DNA of 14,342 nt from Oscillospiraceae bacterium (GTDB taxonomy: Bacteria; Bacillota_A; Clostridia; Oscillospirales; Oscillospiraceae): assembly GCA_017516785.1 (NCBI GenBank), contig JAFXAV010000085.1, positions 1 through 14,342 on the forward strand, in the 5' to 3' direction. The notes beneath the pieces are model-generated. The model was not told the origin of the DNA. It saw only the letters and a list, made by a program, of their open reading frames with translations, and made no database searches. This document shows positions 1-6,488 of the stretch, one piece after another. The stretch's first letter is position 1, and the number at the start of each line of letters is the position of its first letter. The position numbers and the translations under genes were made by a program.

Positions 1-118
1 GAGGGGGCTGGCAAAAATCTCTGATTTTTGACTGGGGGAGTGTCGTAAAGTCGATAGGACACTCCCTCCGTCAGCCCTTCGGGCTGCCACCTCCCTCAGA
101 GAGGGAGGCAAGTGGTGC
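1..118. repeat. Modular palindromic intergenic repeat
   Basis: Four consecutive inverted repeats sit end to end: 12-19 with 23-30 (CAAAAATC/GATTTTTG), 34-44 with 58-68 (GGGAGTGTC/GACACTCCC core), 73-77 with 81-85 (AGCCC/GGGCT), and 90-97 with 101-108 (CCTCCCTC/GAGGGAGG). No reading frame here has a ribosome binding site. From memory, such strings of GC-rich hairpins are interspersed repeats in Oscillospirales genomes. The element may extend left of the window. Confidence 0.6.
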
Positions 119-162
119 GGCGCAAACTCACAGACAAACTGCAATTTGTTTTACCAAAAAGG

Positions 163-187
163 AAAGACCGGCCCATGGCCGGTCTTT
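163..187 (-). terminator. Rho-independent terminator of the ZIP transporter gene
   Basis: A perfect 11-bp stem (163-173 with 177-187) with a 3-base loop begins 9 bases past the stop codon of the minus-strand ZIP gene. On the minus strand it is followed by CC and a run of five T (156-160). Confidence 0.8.
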
Positions 188-195
188 CGTTTTAC

Positions 196-978
196 TTATC
201 CAAGAGCCACGTCCAGCATCATCATCAGTGTAAATCCCACGGCGAAGAAGATGACACCCAGATTGGAATGCTCACCCTCGCTCATCTCAGGGATCAGTTC
301 TTCCACCACCACATAGAGCATGGCGCCGGCGGCGAAGCTGAGCAGGTATGGAAGTACCGGCACCACCAGGTTGGCAAGGAGAATCGTGCCGATTGCTCCG
401 ATGGGTTCGATGACACCGGAGAGGACGCCGTAGCCGAAGGCATGGCTACGCTTCATTCCATTGCTCTTTAACGGCATGGAGATGATGGCACCCTCCGGAA
501 GATTCTGCAGTGCGATGCCCAGGGCCAGGGCCAATGCGCCCGCGGCGGAGATGCTTTCGCTTCCTGCCAGCCATCCGGCTACCACCACGCCAACAGCCAT
601 GCCCTCCGGCAGATTGTGCAGTGCCACAGCCAGCACCATCATGGTGGATTTGCCCAGATTGCAGGGTGAACCCTCGGGGCAGGAGCTATTCAGATGTAAG
701 TGAGGGATGATTTTGTCCAGAGCCAGCAAAAACAGGAAACCGGCCCAGACACCGATGAAGGCGGGCAGGAATGCCAGCTTGCCCATATGCTCCGACTGGT
801 CCATGGCGGGAATGATCAGGCTCCAGATGGAGGCTGCAACCATGACGCCGGAAGCAAAGCCGGTGAGAATCCGCTGGAGACTGCGGTTCATTTTACCTTT
901 CAGAAAAAATACGAACGCGGAACCGATGGCCGTGCCCAGGAAGGGGAGCATCACCGCACTGATGACTTCGATATGCAT
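196..978 (-). CDS. ZIP-family divalent metal transporter (GufA/ZupT-like)
   Basis: A 260-residue integral membrane protein predicted to import zinc or another divalent metal across the cytoplasmic membrane. About eight hydrophobic segments can be seen. The ZIP signature is clear: HNLPEG at 121-126 (metal-binding helix 4), QNLPEG at 158-163 (helix 5, with Q in place of the common H, as I recall for the GufA branch) and VVVEELIPE at 223-231. A hydrophilic loop at about 92-110 carries two His and two Cys (HLHLNSSC, then C106) and may be a metal-sensing or collecting loop. The start is supported by AGGAGG at 986-991, 7 bases upstream of ATG. It is divergent from a Crp/Fnr regulator, which is a candidate controller. 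The metal specificity cannot be read from the sequence. Confidence 0.9.
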   Translation of the reverse strand: MHIEVISAVMLPFLGTAIGSAFVFFLKGKMNRSLQRILTGFASGVMVAASIWSLIIPAMDQSEHMGKLAFLPAFIGVWAGFLFLLALDKIIPHLHLNSSCPEGSPCNLGKSTMMVLAVALHNLPEGMAVGVVVAGWLAGSESISAAGALALALGIALQNLPEGAIISMPLKSNGMKRSHAFGYGVLSGVIEPIGAIGTILLANLVVPVLPYLLSFAAGAMLYVVVEELIPEMSEGEHSNLGVIFFAVGFTLMMMLDVALG

Positions 979-1010
979 AAGATTACCTCCTGAATGCTTT
1001 TCTTAATTAC

Positions 1011-1051
1011 AGTATACTATACAGCGTCTGCCATTTCTGTGATTTCATCAC
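1011..1051 (-). promoter_or_regulatory. Candidate activator-dependent promoter and dyad for the ZIP gene
   Basis: On the minus strand a TATACT -10 box (plus 1011-1016) has no recognisable -35 hexamer at 16-18 bases. Instead a dyad, GTGAT-TTC-ATCAC (1039-1051), is centred about 41 bases upstream of the predicted start near 1004. That is the spacing of class II CRP/FNR-activated promoters. The dyad spacing (N3, or TGTGA-N5-TCACG) differs from textbook CRP and FNR sites, so the link to the neighbouring regulator is an inference. Confidence 0.4.
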
Positions 1052-1066
1052 GGTGCTACAGACAAA

Positions 1067-1095
1067 TTGACATTAACGGCAAACTGGTTTATACT
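1067..1095 (+). promoter_or_regulatory. Sigma-A-type promoter of the Crp/Fnr regulator gene
   Basis: TTGACA (1067-1072), a 17-bp spacer and TATACT (1090-1095). Predicted transcription start near 1102, about 22 bases before the ATG. The dyad at 1039-1051 lies just upstream and could allow autoregulation. Confidence 0.85.
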
Positions 1096-1123
1096 TATTG
1101 TATCACAAAAGAGGTGAATGTAC

Positions 1124-1783
1124 ATGGATTTTGCAGATTATTTTCCCATCTGGAACAAAATGACTGAAAATCAGAAGGAGCGGCTGCTGGATGTTGCCTA
1201 TCCCCTGTCCGTCAAGGCCGGCACCGTGGTGCACAACGGCGGCATGGATTGTCTGGGACTGCTTCTGATCCGTTCGGGACAGCTGCGGGTCTATACCCTC
1301 TCCAGCGAGGGCCGGGAGATCACCCTCTACCGGCTGTTCGAAATGGATATCAGCCTGTTCTCTGCCTCCTGCGTCATGCCCGACGTGCAGTTTGATGTGG
1401 TGATTGAGGCGGAAAAGGACACGGATATGTGGGTGCTGCCCTCCTGCCTGTTCAAAAATCTGATGGACGAGTCCGTTGTGGTGGCAAACTACGCCAACCA
1501 GCTGATCAGCAGCCGGTTCTCTGAAGTCATGTGGCTGATGGAGCAGATTATGTGGCGCAGCTTCGACAAGCGGCTGGCATCCTTCCTGCTGGAAGAATGC
1601 GCTCTGGAAGGCACCGATTCCCTGAAGATCACCCACGAAAAGATCGCCAACCACATGGGCACCGCCCGGGAAGTGGTGACGAGAATGCTTCGCTATTTTC
1701 AGGGAGAAGGCATGGTGAAGCTGACCCGGGGCGCTGTGGAGCTTGTGGATCGGAAACGGCTGGAAGTCCTCTGCGGCGATTGA
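1124..1783 (+). CDS. Crp/Fnr-family transcriptional regulator
   Basis: A 219-residue cytoplasmic regulator. Residues about 15-115 form a cyclic-nucleotide-binding-type beta barrel, followed by a long dimerisation helix (about 115-145) and a winged helix-turn-helix (about 165-208), with the recognition region at HEKIANHMGTAREVVTRML. I chose ATG at 1124 over the in-frame ATG at 1118 because the GAGGTG ribosome binding site at 1111-1116 is 7 bases from the former and only 1 from the latter. There is no N-terminal four-cysteine cluster of E. coli FNR type; the cysteines (C43, C83, C108, C159, C217) are scattered, so an Fe-S sensor is not evident. The effector is unknown. Divergent from the ZIP transporter, a possible target. 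Confidence 0.9.
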   Translation: MDFADYFPIWNKMTENQKERLLDVAYPLSVKAGTVVHNGGMDCLGLLLIRSGQLRVYTLSSEGREITLYRLFEMDISLFSASCVMPDVQFDVVIEAEKDTDMWVLPSCLFKNLMDESVVVANYANQLISSRFSEVMWLMEQIMWRSFDKRLASFLLEECALEGTDSLKITHEKIANHMGTAREVVTRMLRYFQGEGMVKLTRGAVELVDRKRLEVLCGD

Positions 1784-1844
1784 ACAGTTATTTGAAATTT
1801 CTCATAGTACCCGGTACTTATCAAAAAACAAAATGTGTTTATTA

Positions 1845-1873
1845 TTGATTTTGAAACCCCAATGTACTATAAT
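1845..1873 (+). promoter_or_regulatory. Promoter of the small RNA
   Basis: TTGATT (1845-1850), a 17-bp spacer and consensus TATAAT (1868-1873), giving a predicted start near 1880. A perfect 13-base palindrome, AGTACC-C-GGTACT (1806-1818), lies 26 bases upstream of the -35 box and could be a regulator site. No terminator for the preceding Crp/Fnr gene is obvious between 1784 and 1844. Confidence 0.8.
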
Positions 1874-1879
1874 AAAGGC

Positions 1880-2034
1880 AACTTAGCAAAGCGGAGAGGA
1901 ACCTCCTGTTCAAGATGCGTTTATTTTCCTGGCGGGGTTAATGAAGCGTCGTACCTGGTGAGAAATCTGCAATGCGTAGTTCTTCTTTCTAAAAGTAGCG
2001 CTCCCGGCTGGTCACCGGGAGCGTTGCTTTTTTT
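1880..2034 (+). ncRNA. Structured small RNA, possibly 6S-like
   Basis: An independent transcription unit without a supported reading frame: consensus promoter, about 155 nt, then a strong terminator. The two ends pair: 1881-1886 with 1989-1996 (ACTTAG with CTAAAAGT, two-base bulge) and 1893-1902 with 1979-1988 (ten pairs including G-U). A weaker inner helix (1913-1916 with 1965-1968, plus flanking pairs) continues the rod, and 1901-1906 can alternatively pair with 1934-1939. A long imperfect rod with a central open region is the shape of bacterial 6S RNA, but 6S sequence is poorly conserved and I cannot confirm the family by eye. The 1991-1996 segment is shared between the closing stem and the terminator stem, so the two folds compete. 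A cis-acting leader is the alternative. Confidence 0.6.
1991..2034 (+). terminator. Rho-independent terminator of the small RNA
   Basis: The core stem GCTCCCGG (2000-2007) / CCGGGAGC (2015-2022) with a 7-base loop extends outward through 1991-1999 and 2023-2031 with G-U pairs. The run of seven T is at 2028-2034. Confidence 0.9.
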
Positions 2035-2052
2035 CTCCATATGGAGTATAAT
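2024..2052 (+). promoter_or_regulatory. Promoter of the DUF1622 gene, embedded in the preceding terminator
   Basis: TTGCTT (2024-2029), a 17-bp spacer and consensus TATAAT (2047-2052). The -35 hexamer lies in the 3' arm and T-tract of the small-RNA terminator. A perfect 12-bp palindrome CTCCATATGGAG (2035-2046) fills the spacer up to the -10 box, a typical place for a repressor operator. Confidence 0.7.
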
Positions 2053-2083
2053 GGCAAAGAAGCAGATAAGAAGGAGAGATAGT

Positions 2084-2428
2084 ATGCTTGATTATGTGGT
2101 TGAACTGATTCTGGAGTACCTGATTCCCATCTGTGAACTGATGGGAATTCTCATCGTGGCGGTGTCCACCTTTGCTTCCTTCTGGAAGTACGCCAGGGGC
2201 CTCATCACCCATCAGAGCGCCGATATCAAATTCCAGCTGGCCTCCGGCCTGGCCCTCAGCCTGGAATTCAAGATGGCGGCGGAGATTCTGAAGACCGTTC
2301 TGATCCGGGAAATGACGGAGCTGATGGTTCTGGGCGCGGTGATTATCCTCAGAGCCCTGCTGAGTGTGCTGATCCACTTTGAAATGAAGGGCGAACACGA
2401 AGAAAAGAAGGAAAAAGCAGAATTATAA
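2084..2428 (+). CDS. DUF1622-family small membrane protein
   Basis: A 114-residue protein with three hydrophobic segments (about 3-34, 49-66 and 78-96) and a charged, Lys/Glu-rich tail (about 98-114) expected in the cytoplasm. The central block, reading LALSLEFKMAAEILKTVL and ending in a conserved-type IILRALLS segment, matches the DUF1622 pattern as I remember it. The family function is unknown. The start at 2084 is set by AAGGAGAG at 2071-2078; the open frame continues upstream through the small-RNA gene but has no ribosome binding site there. It has its own promoter (2024-2052) with a palindrome in the spacer, so it is probably regulated separately. It is followed by a hairpin and T-run at 2436-2487. 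Confidence 0.8.
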   Translation: MLDYVVELILEYLIPICELMGILIVAVSTFASFWKYARGLITHQSADIKFQLASGLALSLEFKMAAEILKTVLIREMTELMVLGAVIILRALLSVLIHFEMKGEHEEKKEKAEL

Positions 2429-2435
2429 GTTTTCG

Positions 2436-2487
2436 TGTCATTGCGGACCAGAGATCGATGTCACTGGCTCGCAATGACATGTTTTTT
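2436..2487 (+). terminator. Hairpin terminator / palindromic repeat after the DUF1622 gene
   Basis: A 10-bp perfect outer stem, TGTCATTGCG (2436-2445) / CGCAATGACA (2470-2479), with an inner CCAG/CTGG stem (2448-2451, 2464-2467), is followed by TTTTTT at 2482-2487. The TGTCATTGCG arm resembles a widespread interspersed repeat, so this may be a repeat recruited as terminator. Confidence 0.7.
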
Positions 2488-2491
2488 GCAT

Positions 2492-2527
2492 AAAAGAACC
2501 CGGAAGACCGAAGTCTTCCGGGTTTTT
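2492..2527 (-). terminator. Rho-independent terminator of the hydrogenase operon
   Basis: A perfect 12-bp stem (2497-2508 with 2513-2524). On the minus strand it closes with a TTCG tetraloop and ends in GGGTT followed by TTTT, starting about 11 bases past the hydA stop. On the plus strand it also has a T-run, so it can act in both directions against readthrough from DUF1622. Confidence 0.9.
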
Positions 2528-2537
2528 ATGTTGCAAA

Positions 2538-4274
2538 TTACTTGCTTCTGTCGGTGTAGGTGGTGTGCAGCAGCTCGTGAGCCTTGTGGCCGTTGGGCTC
2601 GCCCAGATACTCGGCATACAGCTTCTTGATGTCGGGGTTCTCGTGGGACTTGCGGATGGCCTTGGCTTCGTCTTCAGCGTACAGGCCGGCAGCACGGGCG
2701 ACGCGATGGTCGACGTACATACGGGTCTGAGCGTTGACATGAGGCTGGCCGCCGCCGTTGACACAGCCGCCGGGGCAGGCCATGACTTCGACGAAAGCGT
2801 AGCTGGCGTCGCCGGCCAGAATCTTCTTGATCAGCTTCTTGGCTGCGCCGGTGGAGTTGGCGACAGCAACCTTCAGCTCAACGCCGCCCAGGGTGACGGT
2901 AGCTTCCTTGATGCCCTCGATACCACGCAGAGCCTTGTATTCCACGTTCTCCAGGCTGCGGCCTTCCAGAACGTCGGCTGCAGTACGGACAGCAGCTTCC
3001 ATAACGCCGCCGGTGGCGCCGAAGATGGGAGCAGCGCCGGTGGACTCAGCGATCAGCTCGTCGAAGACTTCCTCGTCGGGCAGCTGAGTGAACTGGATAC
3101 CTGCGGACTTGATCATCCGGGCCAGCTCACGGGTGGTGATGGAGATATCAACGGTACGCAGGCCGTTCAGAGCCATCTCGGGACGGGAGGTCTCGAACTT
3201 CTTGGAAGTACAGGGCATGACAGCGACGGTGACGATCTTGGAAGGATCGACGCCGGTCTTCTCGGCCCAGTAGCTCTTGATGATGGCGCCTTCCATCTGC
3301 ATGGGGGACTTGCAGGTGGACAGGTTGGGGATCAGTTCGGGGAAGTTGTGCTCCAGGTACTTGACCCATCCGGGGGAGCAGGAAGTAAACATGGGCAGAG
3401 GACCGTTGTTCTTGATACGGCTGATCAGCTCGTTTGCTTCTTCCACGATGGTCAGGTCAGCGGCGAAGTCGGTGTCGAAGACCTTGTCGAAGCCCAGGCG
3501 CTTCAGAGCCTGGCTCATCTTGCCGGTGACGCGGGTGCCGATGGGCATGCCGAACTCTTCGCCCAGTGCCACACGGACAGCGGGTGCGGGCTGCACCACG
3601 ACGATCTTCTCGGGATCAGCGATAGCTTCCCAAACCTTGTCGGTGTCGTCCTTTTCCTTCAGGGCGCCGACGGGGCAGGCGTTGATGCACTGGCCGCAGA
3701 AGATGCAGTTGGTTTCCATGATGCCCTTGCCGAAAGCGGGGGCAATCTCGGTCTTGAAACCGCGGTTCACAGCGCCGATGGCGCCGATCTGCTGGACGTT
3801 GCGGCAGGCAGCGACACAGCGGCGGCACAGGATGCACTTGTTGGGATCACGAACCATGGAGGGGGACAGAATATCCAGAGGATACTCGATGTTGGCGCCG
3901 TCGAAACGGGACTCTTCAACGCCCAGCTCCTTGGCCAGGGCCTGCAGCTCACAGTTCTGGCTGCGGACGCAGGACAGGCACTTACGCTCGTGGTTAGACA
4001 GGATCAGTTCCAGAACGCCCTTACGAGCCTGGCGAACCTGGGGGGTATTGGTCTTGACCACCATGCCCTCGGAAACGGGCATCACGCAGGCAGCAGCCAG
4101 AGCGCGGGCGCCCACGTCAACAACGCACATACGGCATGCGCCGATCTCGTTGATGTCCTTCAGGAAGCACAGGGTGGGAATATGGATGTTGGCCTGACGG
4201 GCAGCCTCCAGGACGGTAGTACCGGCGGGAACGCTGACCTTGACGCCATCAATGGTAACATTTACATTTGCCAT
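2538..4274 (-). CDS. hydA: [FeFe] hydrogenase catalytic subunit HydA/HndD, bifurcating type
   Basis: A 578-residue cytoplasmic enzyme forming or oxidising H2 in a HydABC/HndABCD-type complex. Domains in order: plant-type [2Fe-2S] (C36, C47, C50, C63); His-Cys [4Fe-4S] (H95, C99, C102, C108); two [4Fe-4S] ferredoxin sites (C147, C150, C153, C157 and C190, C193, C196, C200); H-cluster domain (about 220-515) with TSCSPGW at 297-303, MPCTSKKFE at 353-361 and the E496-to-P511 motif containing C500, C504 and GGGQP; small-subunit tail (about 520-575). The first motif has Ser300 where the usual TSCCPGW has its second Cys. I use ATG at 4274 because the in-frame GTG at 4286 overlaps the AAGGAG ribosome binding site. 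It is the last gene of the operon, 27 bases after hydB. Confidence 0.95.
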   Translation of the reverse strand: MANVNVTIDGVKVSVPAGTTVLEAARQANIHIPTLCFLKDINEIGACRMCVVDVGARALAAACVMPVSEGMVVKTNTPQVRQARKGVLELILSNHERKCLSCVRSQNCELQALAKELGVEESRFDGANIEYPLDILSPSMVRDPNKCILCRRCVAACRNVQQIGAIGAVNRGFKTEIAPAFGKGIMETNCIFCGQCINACPVGALKEKDDTDKVWEAIADPEKIVVVQPAPAVRVALGEEFGMPIGTRVTGKMSQALKRLGFDKVFDTDFAADLTIVEEANELISRIKNNGPLPMFTSCSPGWVKYLEHNFPELIPNLSTCKSPMQMEGAIIKSYWAEKTGVDPSKIVTVAVMPCTSKKFETSRPEMALNGLRTVDISITTRELARMIKSAGIQFTQLPDEEVFDELIAESTGAAPIFGATGGVMEAAVRTAADVLEGRSLENVEYKALRGIEGIKEATVTLGGVELKVAVANSTGAAKKLIKKILAGDASYAFVEVMACPGGCVNGGGQPHVNAQTRMYVDHRVARAAGLYAEDEAKAIRKSHENPDIKKLYAEYLGEPNGHKAHELLHTTYTDRSK

Positions 4275-4301
4275 GTCAAAATTCACTCCTTCCGGTATTT
4301 A

Positions 4302-6098
4302 TCAGCCCTTGGAAATGGCGCCGAACTTACACTTAGCTTCGCAAGCGCCGCACTTCAGGCACTTGGTGGTGTCGATCACGTGAGCTTCCTTCACCTTGCC
4401 GGTAATGGCGTTGGCGGGGCAGACACGGGCGCAGGCGGTACAGCCCTTGCACTTGACGGGATCGATCTTGTAGTTCAGCAGGGCCTTGCACTGACCAGCG
4501 GGGCAGCGCTTCTCGTAGATGTGGGCTTCGTACTCGTCGCGGTAGTACTTCAGGGTAGACAGGACGGGGTTGGGAGCAGTCTGGCCCAGGCCGCACAGTG
4601 CGGTAGCCTTGATGGTGTTGGCCAGCTCTTCCAGCTTTTCGATGTCGCCGTCAACGCCCTTGCCCTCAACGATGCGCTCCAGGATCTCCAGCATGCGCTT
4701 GGTGCCGATACGGCAGGGGGCGCACTTACCGCAGGACTCGTCCACGGTGAAGTCCAGGAAGAAGCGGGCGATGTCAACCATACAGTTGTCTTCGTCCATA
4801 ACGATCATACCGCCGGAGCCCATCATGGAACCGATGGCCAGCAGGTTGTCGTAGTCGATTTCGATATCCAGCTCGGATGCGGGGATGCAGCCGCCGGAAG
4901 GACCGCCGGTCTGAGCTGCCTTGAACTTCTTGCCGTTGGGGCAGCCGCCGCCGATATCATAAATAACCTCGCGCAGGGTGGTGCCCATGGGGACTTCCAC
5001 CAGGCCGGTGTTGTTGATCTTGCCGCCCAGAGCGAAGACCTTGGTGCCCTTGGACTTCTCGGTGCCCATGGAGCGGAACCATTCCACGCCCTTGTTGATG
5101 ATCTGAGGAACGTTGGCGTAGGTCTCAACGTTGTTCAGAATGGTGGGCTGGCCGAACAGACCCTTGACAGCGGGGAAAGGAGGACGGGGACGGGGCTCGC
5201 CGCGCTTGCCCTCGATGGAGGTCATCAGAGCGGTTTCTTCGCCGCAGACGAATGCGCCGGCGCCCAGACGGACTTCCAGATTGAAGGAGAAGTCGGTGCC
5301 GAAGATGTTGTCGCCCAGCAGGCCGTACTCACGGGCCTGGTTGATGGCGATCTGCAGACGCTGAACAGCGATGGGGTACTCAGCGCGGCAGTAGACATAG
5401 CCCTGATCAGCGCCGATGGCGTAGGCAGCGATGGCCATAGCCTCGATGACGGCATGGGGGTCGCCTTCCAGAATGGAGCGGTCCATGAATGCGCCGGGGT
5501 CGCCTTCGTCAGCGTTGCAGCAGACGTACTTCTTGTCAGAGACGGAGTTGTAGGCAAACTTCCACTTCAGGCCGGTGGGGAAGCCAGCGCCGCCGCGGCC
5601 GCGGAGGCCGGAATCCAGAATGGTCTGGATGACTTCTTCACGGGTCATCTCGGTCAGGCACTTGCCCAGAGCCTGATAACCGTCGAATGCGATGTACTCG
5701 TCAATGTTTTCGGGGTCAATGACGCCGCAGTTACGCAGGGCAACGCGCTTCTGCTTCTTGTAGAAGTCCACATTGTCCAGGTTCTTGATGGTATCGTCTT
5801 CCTTGACGGAACCCTTGTACAGCAGGTCCTTGACGATACGGCCCTTGATCAGGTGCTCGTCGACGATGCGCTCAACATCGGAAACCTTGACATGAGAATA
5901 AAATGCGCCTTCGGGGTAAACAATGCAGACGGGACCTGCTTCGCACAGACCGAAGCAGCCGGTGCGGACGACCTTGACTTCCTTGTCCAGGCCCTTTTCA
6001 CCCAGAAGCTTTTCAAACTCGGCGATGATTGCTGCGGAGTTGGAAGAGGTACAGCCGGTACCACCGCAGACCATCACATGAGAACGAATCAAATCCAT
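4302..6098 (-). CDS. hydB: NuoF-like FMN/NADH-binding subunit HydB/HndC
   Basis: A 598-residue flavin-containing subunit that exchanges electrons with NAD(P)H and is the likely bifurcation site. Domain order: thioredoxin-like [2Fe-2S] (C11, C16, C48, C52); NuoF core with GRGGAGFPTGLKW at 167-179 and ADEGDPGAF at 196-204 for FMN and NADH binding; SLBB-type segment (about 350-430); NuoF-type [4Fe-4S] (C456, C459, C462, C502); two C-terminal [4Fe-4S] ferredoxin sites (C550, C553, C556, C560 and C580, C583, C586, C590). This is the full domain set of bifurcating HydB/HndC, at family-typical length. AGGAGG lies 8 bases before the ATG. It follows the HndB-like gene by 21 bases. Whether the natural pyridine nucleotide is NADH or NADPH cannot be told by eye. 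Confidence 0.95.
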   Translation of the reverse strand: MDLIRSHVMVCGGTGCTSSNSAAIIAEFEKLLGEKGLDKEVKVVRTGCFGLCEAGPVCIVYPEGAFYSHVKVSDVERIVDEHLIKGRIVKDLLYKGSVKEDDTIKNLDNVDFYKKQKRVALRNCGVIDPENIDEYIAFDGYQALGKCLTEMTREEVIQTILDSGLRGRGGAGFPTGLKWKFAYNSVSDKKYVCCNADEGDPGAFMDRSILEGDPHAVIEAMAIAAYAIGADQGYVYCRAEYPIAVQRLQIAINQAREYGLLGDNIFGTDFSFNLEVRLGAGAFVCGEETALMTSIEGKRGEPRPRPPFPAVKGLFGQPTILNNVETYANVPQIINKGVEWFRSMGTEKSKGTKVFALGGKINNTGLVEVPMGTTLREVIYDIGGGCPNGKKFKAAQTGGPSGGCIPASELDIEIDYDNLLAIGSMMGSGGMIVMDEDNCMVDIARFFLDFTVDESCGKCAPCRIGTKRMLEILERIVEGKGVDGDIEKLEELANTIKATALCGLGQTAPNPVLSTLKYYRDEYEAHIYEKRCPAGQCKALLNYKIDPVKCKGCTACARVCPANAITGKVKEAHVIDTTKCLKCGACEAKCKFGAISKG

Positions 6099-6119
6099 AG
6101 TGATTTCCTCCTAATCCGA

Positions 6120-6488
6120 TCAGCCCTGATAGCCGATGGTGTATTCTTCCACAGGACGGCCGTTGACGATGTGATCGTTGACGACGCGGGCGACCTTTTC
6201 AGGGGTCATGTGGACATAAGTGACCTTTTCCTGGTCCTTGACGTAAACTTCGACCATGGGCTCCAGACGGCACATGCCGATGCAGCCGGTCTGAGCGACG
6301 GTGACGTTTTCCAGGCCACGGCGCTTGATTTCTTCGACGAACTCCAGCATGACAGGACGGGCGCCGGCGGCGATGCCGCAGGTAGCCATACCCACGACGA
6401 TGCGGGTATCGATGTTGTCATCCTTTCTCATGTTGACCTGTTCAATCATTTTGTTGCGGATAGCCGCGAGTTCTGCTAAAGACTTCAT
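6120..6488 (-). CDS. HndB-like thioredoxin-fold [2Fe-2S] ferredoxin subunit
   Basis: A 122-residue protein resembling HndB of the HndABCD hydrogenase: a thioredoxin-like ferredoxin fold with MATCGIAAGARPV at 34-46 and QTGCIGMC at 66-73. Only three cysteines are present (C37, C69, C73); the position of the usual second cysteine of the C-x4-C motif is not Cys. The family is expected to pass electrons within the hydrogenase complex. The start ATG overlaps the stop of the upstream GHKL gene (ATGA), which suggests translational coupling, and GGAGGT lies 8 bases upstream. Its position between the NuoE-like and NuoF-like genes follows the hndA-hndB-hndC-hndD order. Confidence 0.85.
   Translation of the reverse strand: MKSLAELAAIRNKMIEQVNMRKDDNIDTRIVVGMATCGIAAGARPVMLEFVEEIKRRGLENVTVAQTGCIGMCRLEPMVEVYVKDQEKVTYVHMTPEKVARVVNDHIVNGRPVEEYTIGYQG

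Noticed and set aside
196..993. Several plus-strand open frames between 112 and 1006
   Set aside because: All are antisense to the ZIP transporter or its terminator, and none has convincing start signals or protein features.
1835..2083. N-terminal extension of the DUF1622 frame to 1835
   Set aside because: The extension runs through the small RNA and its terminator, lacks a ribosome binding site, and ATG 2084 has a good one.
2565..6479. A 1304-codon open frame on the plus strand
   Set aside because: It lies entirely antisense to hydA, hydB and the HndB-like gene, whose families, motifs and ribosome binding sites are clear. Its product is a low-complexity Gly/Ala/Asp/Leu-rich mirror of their codon bias, with no recognisable domain.
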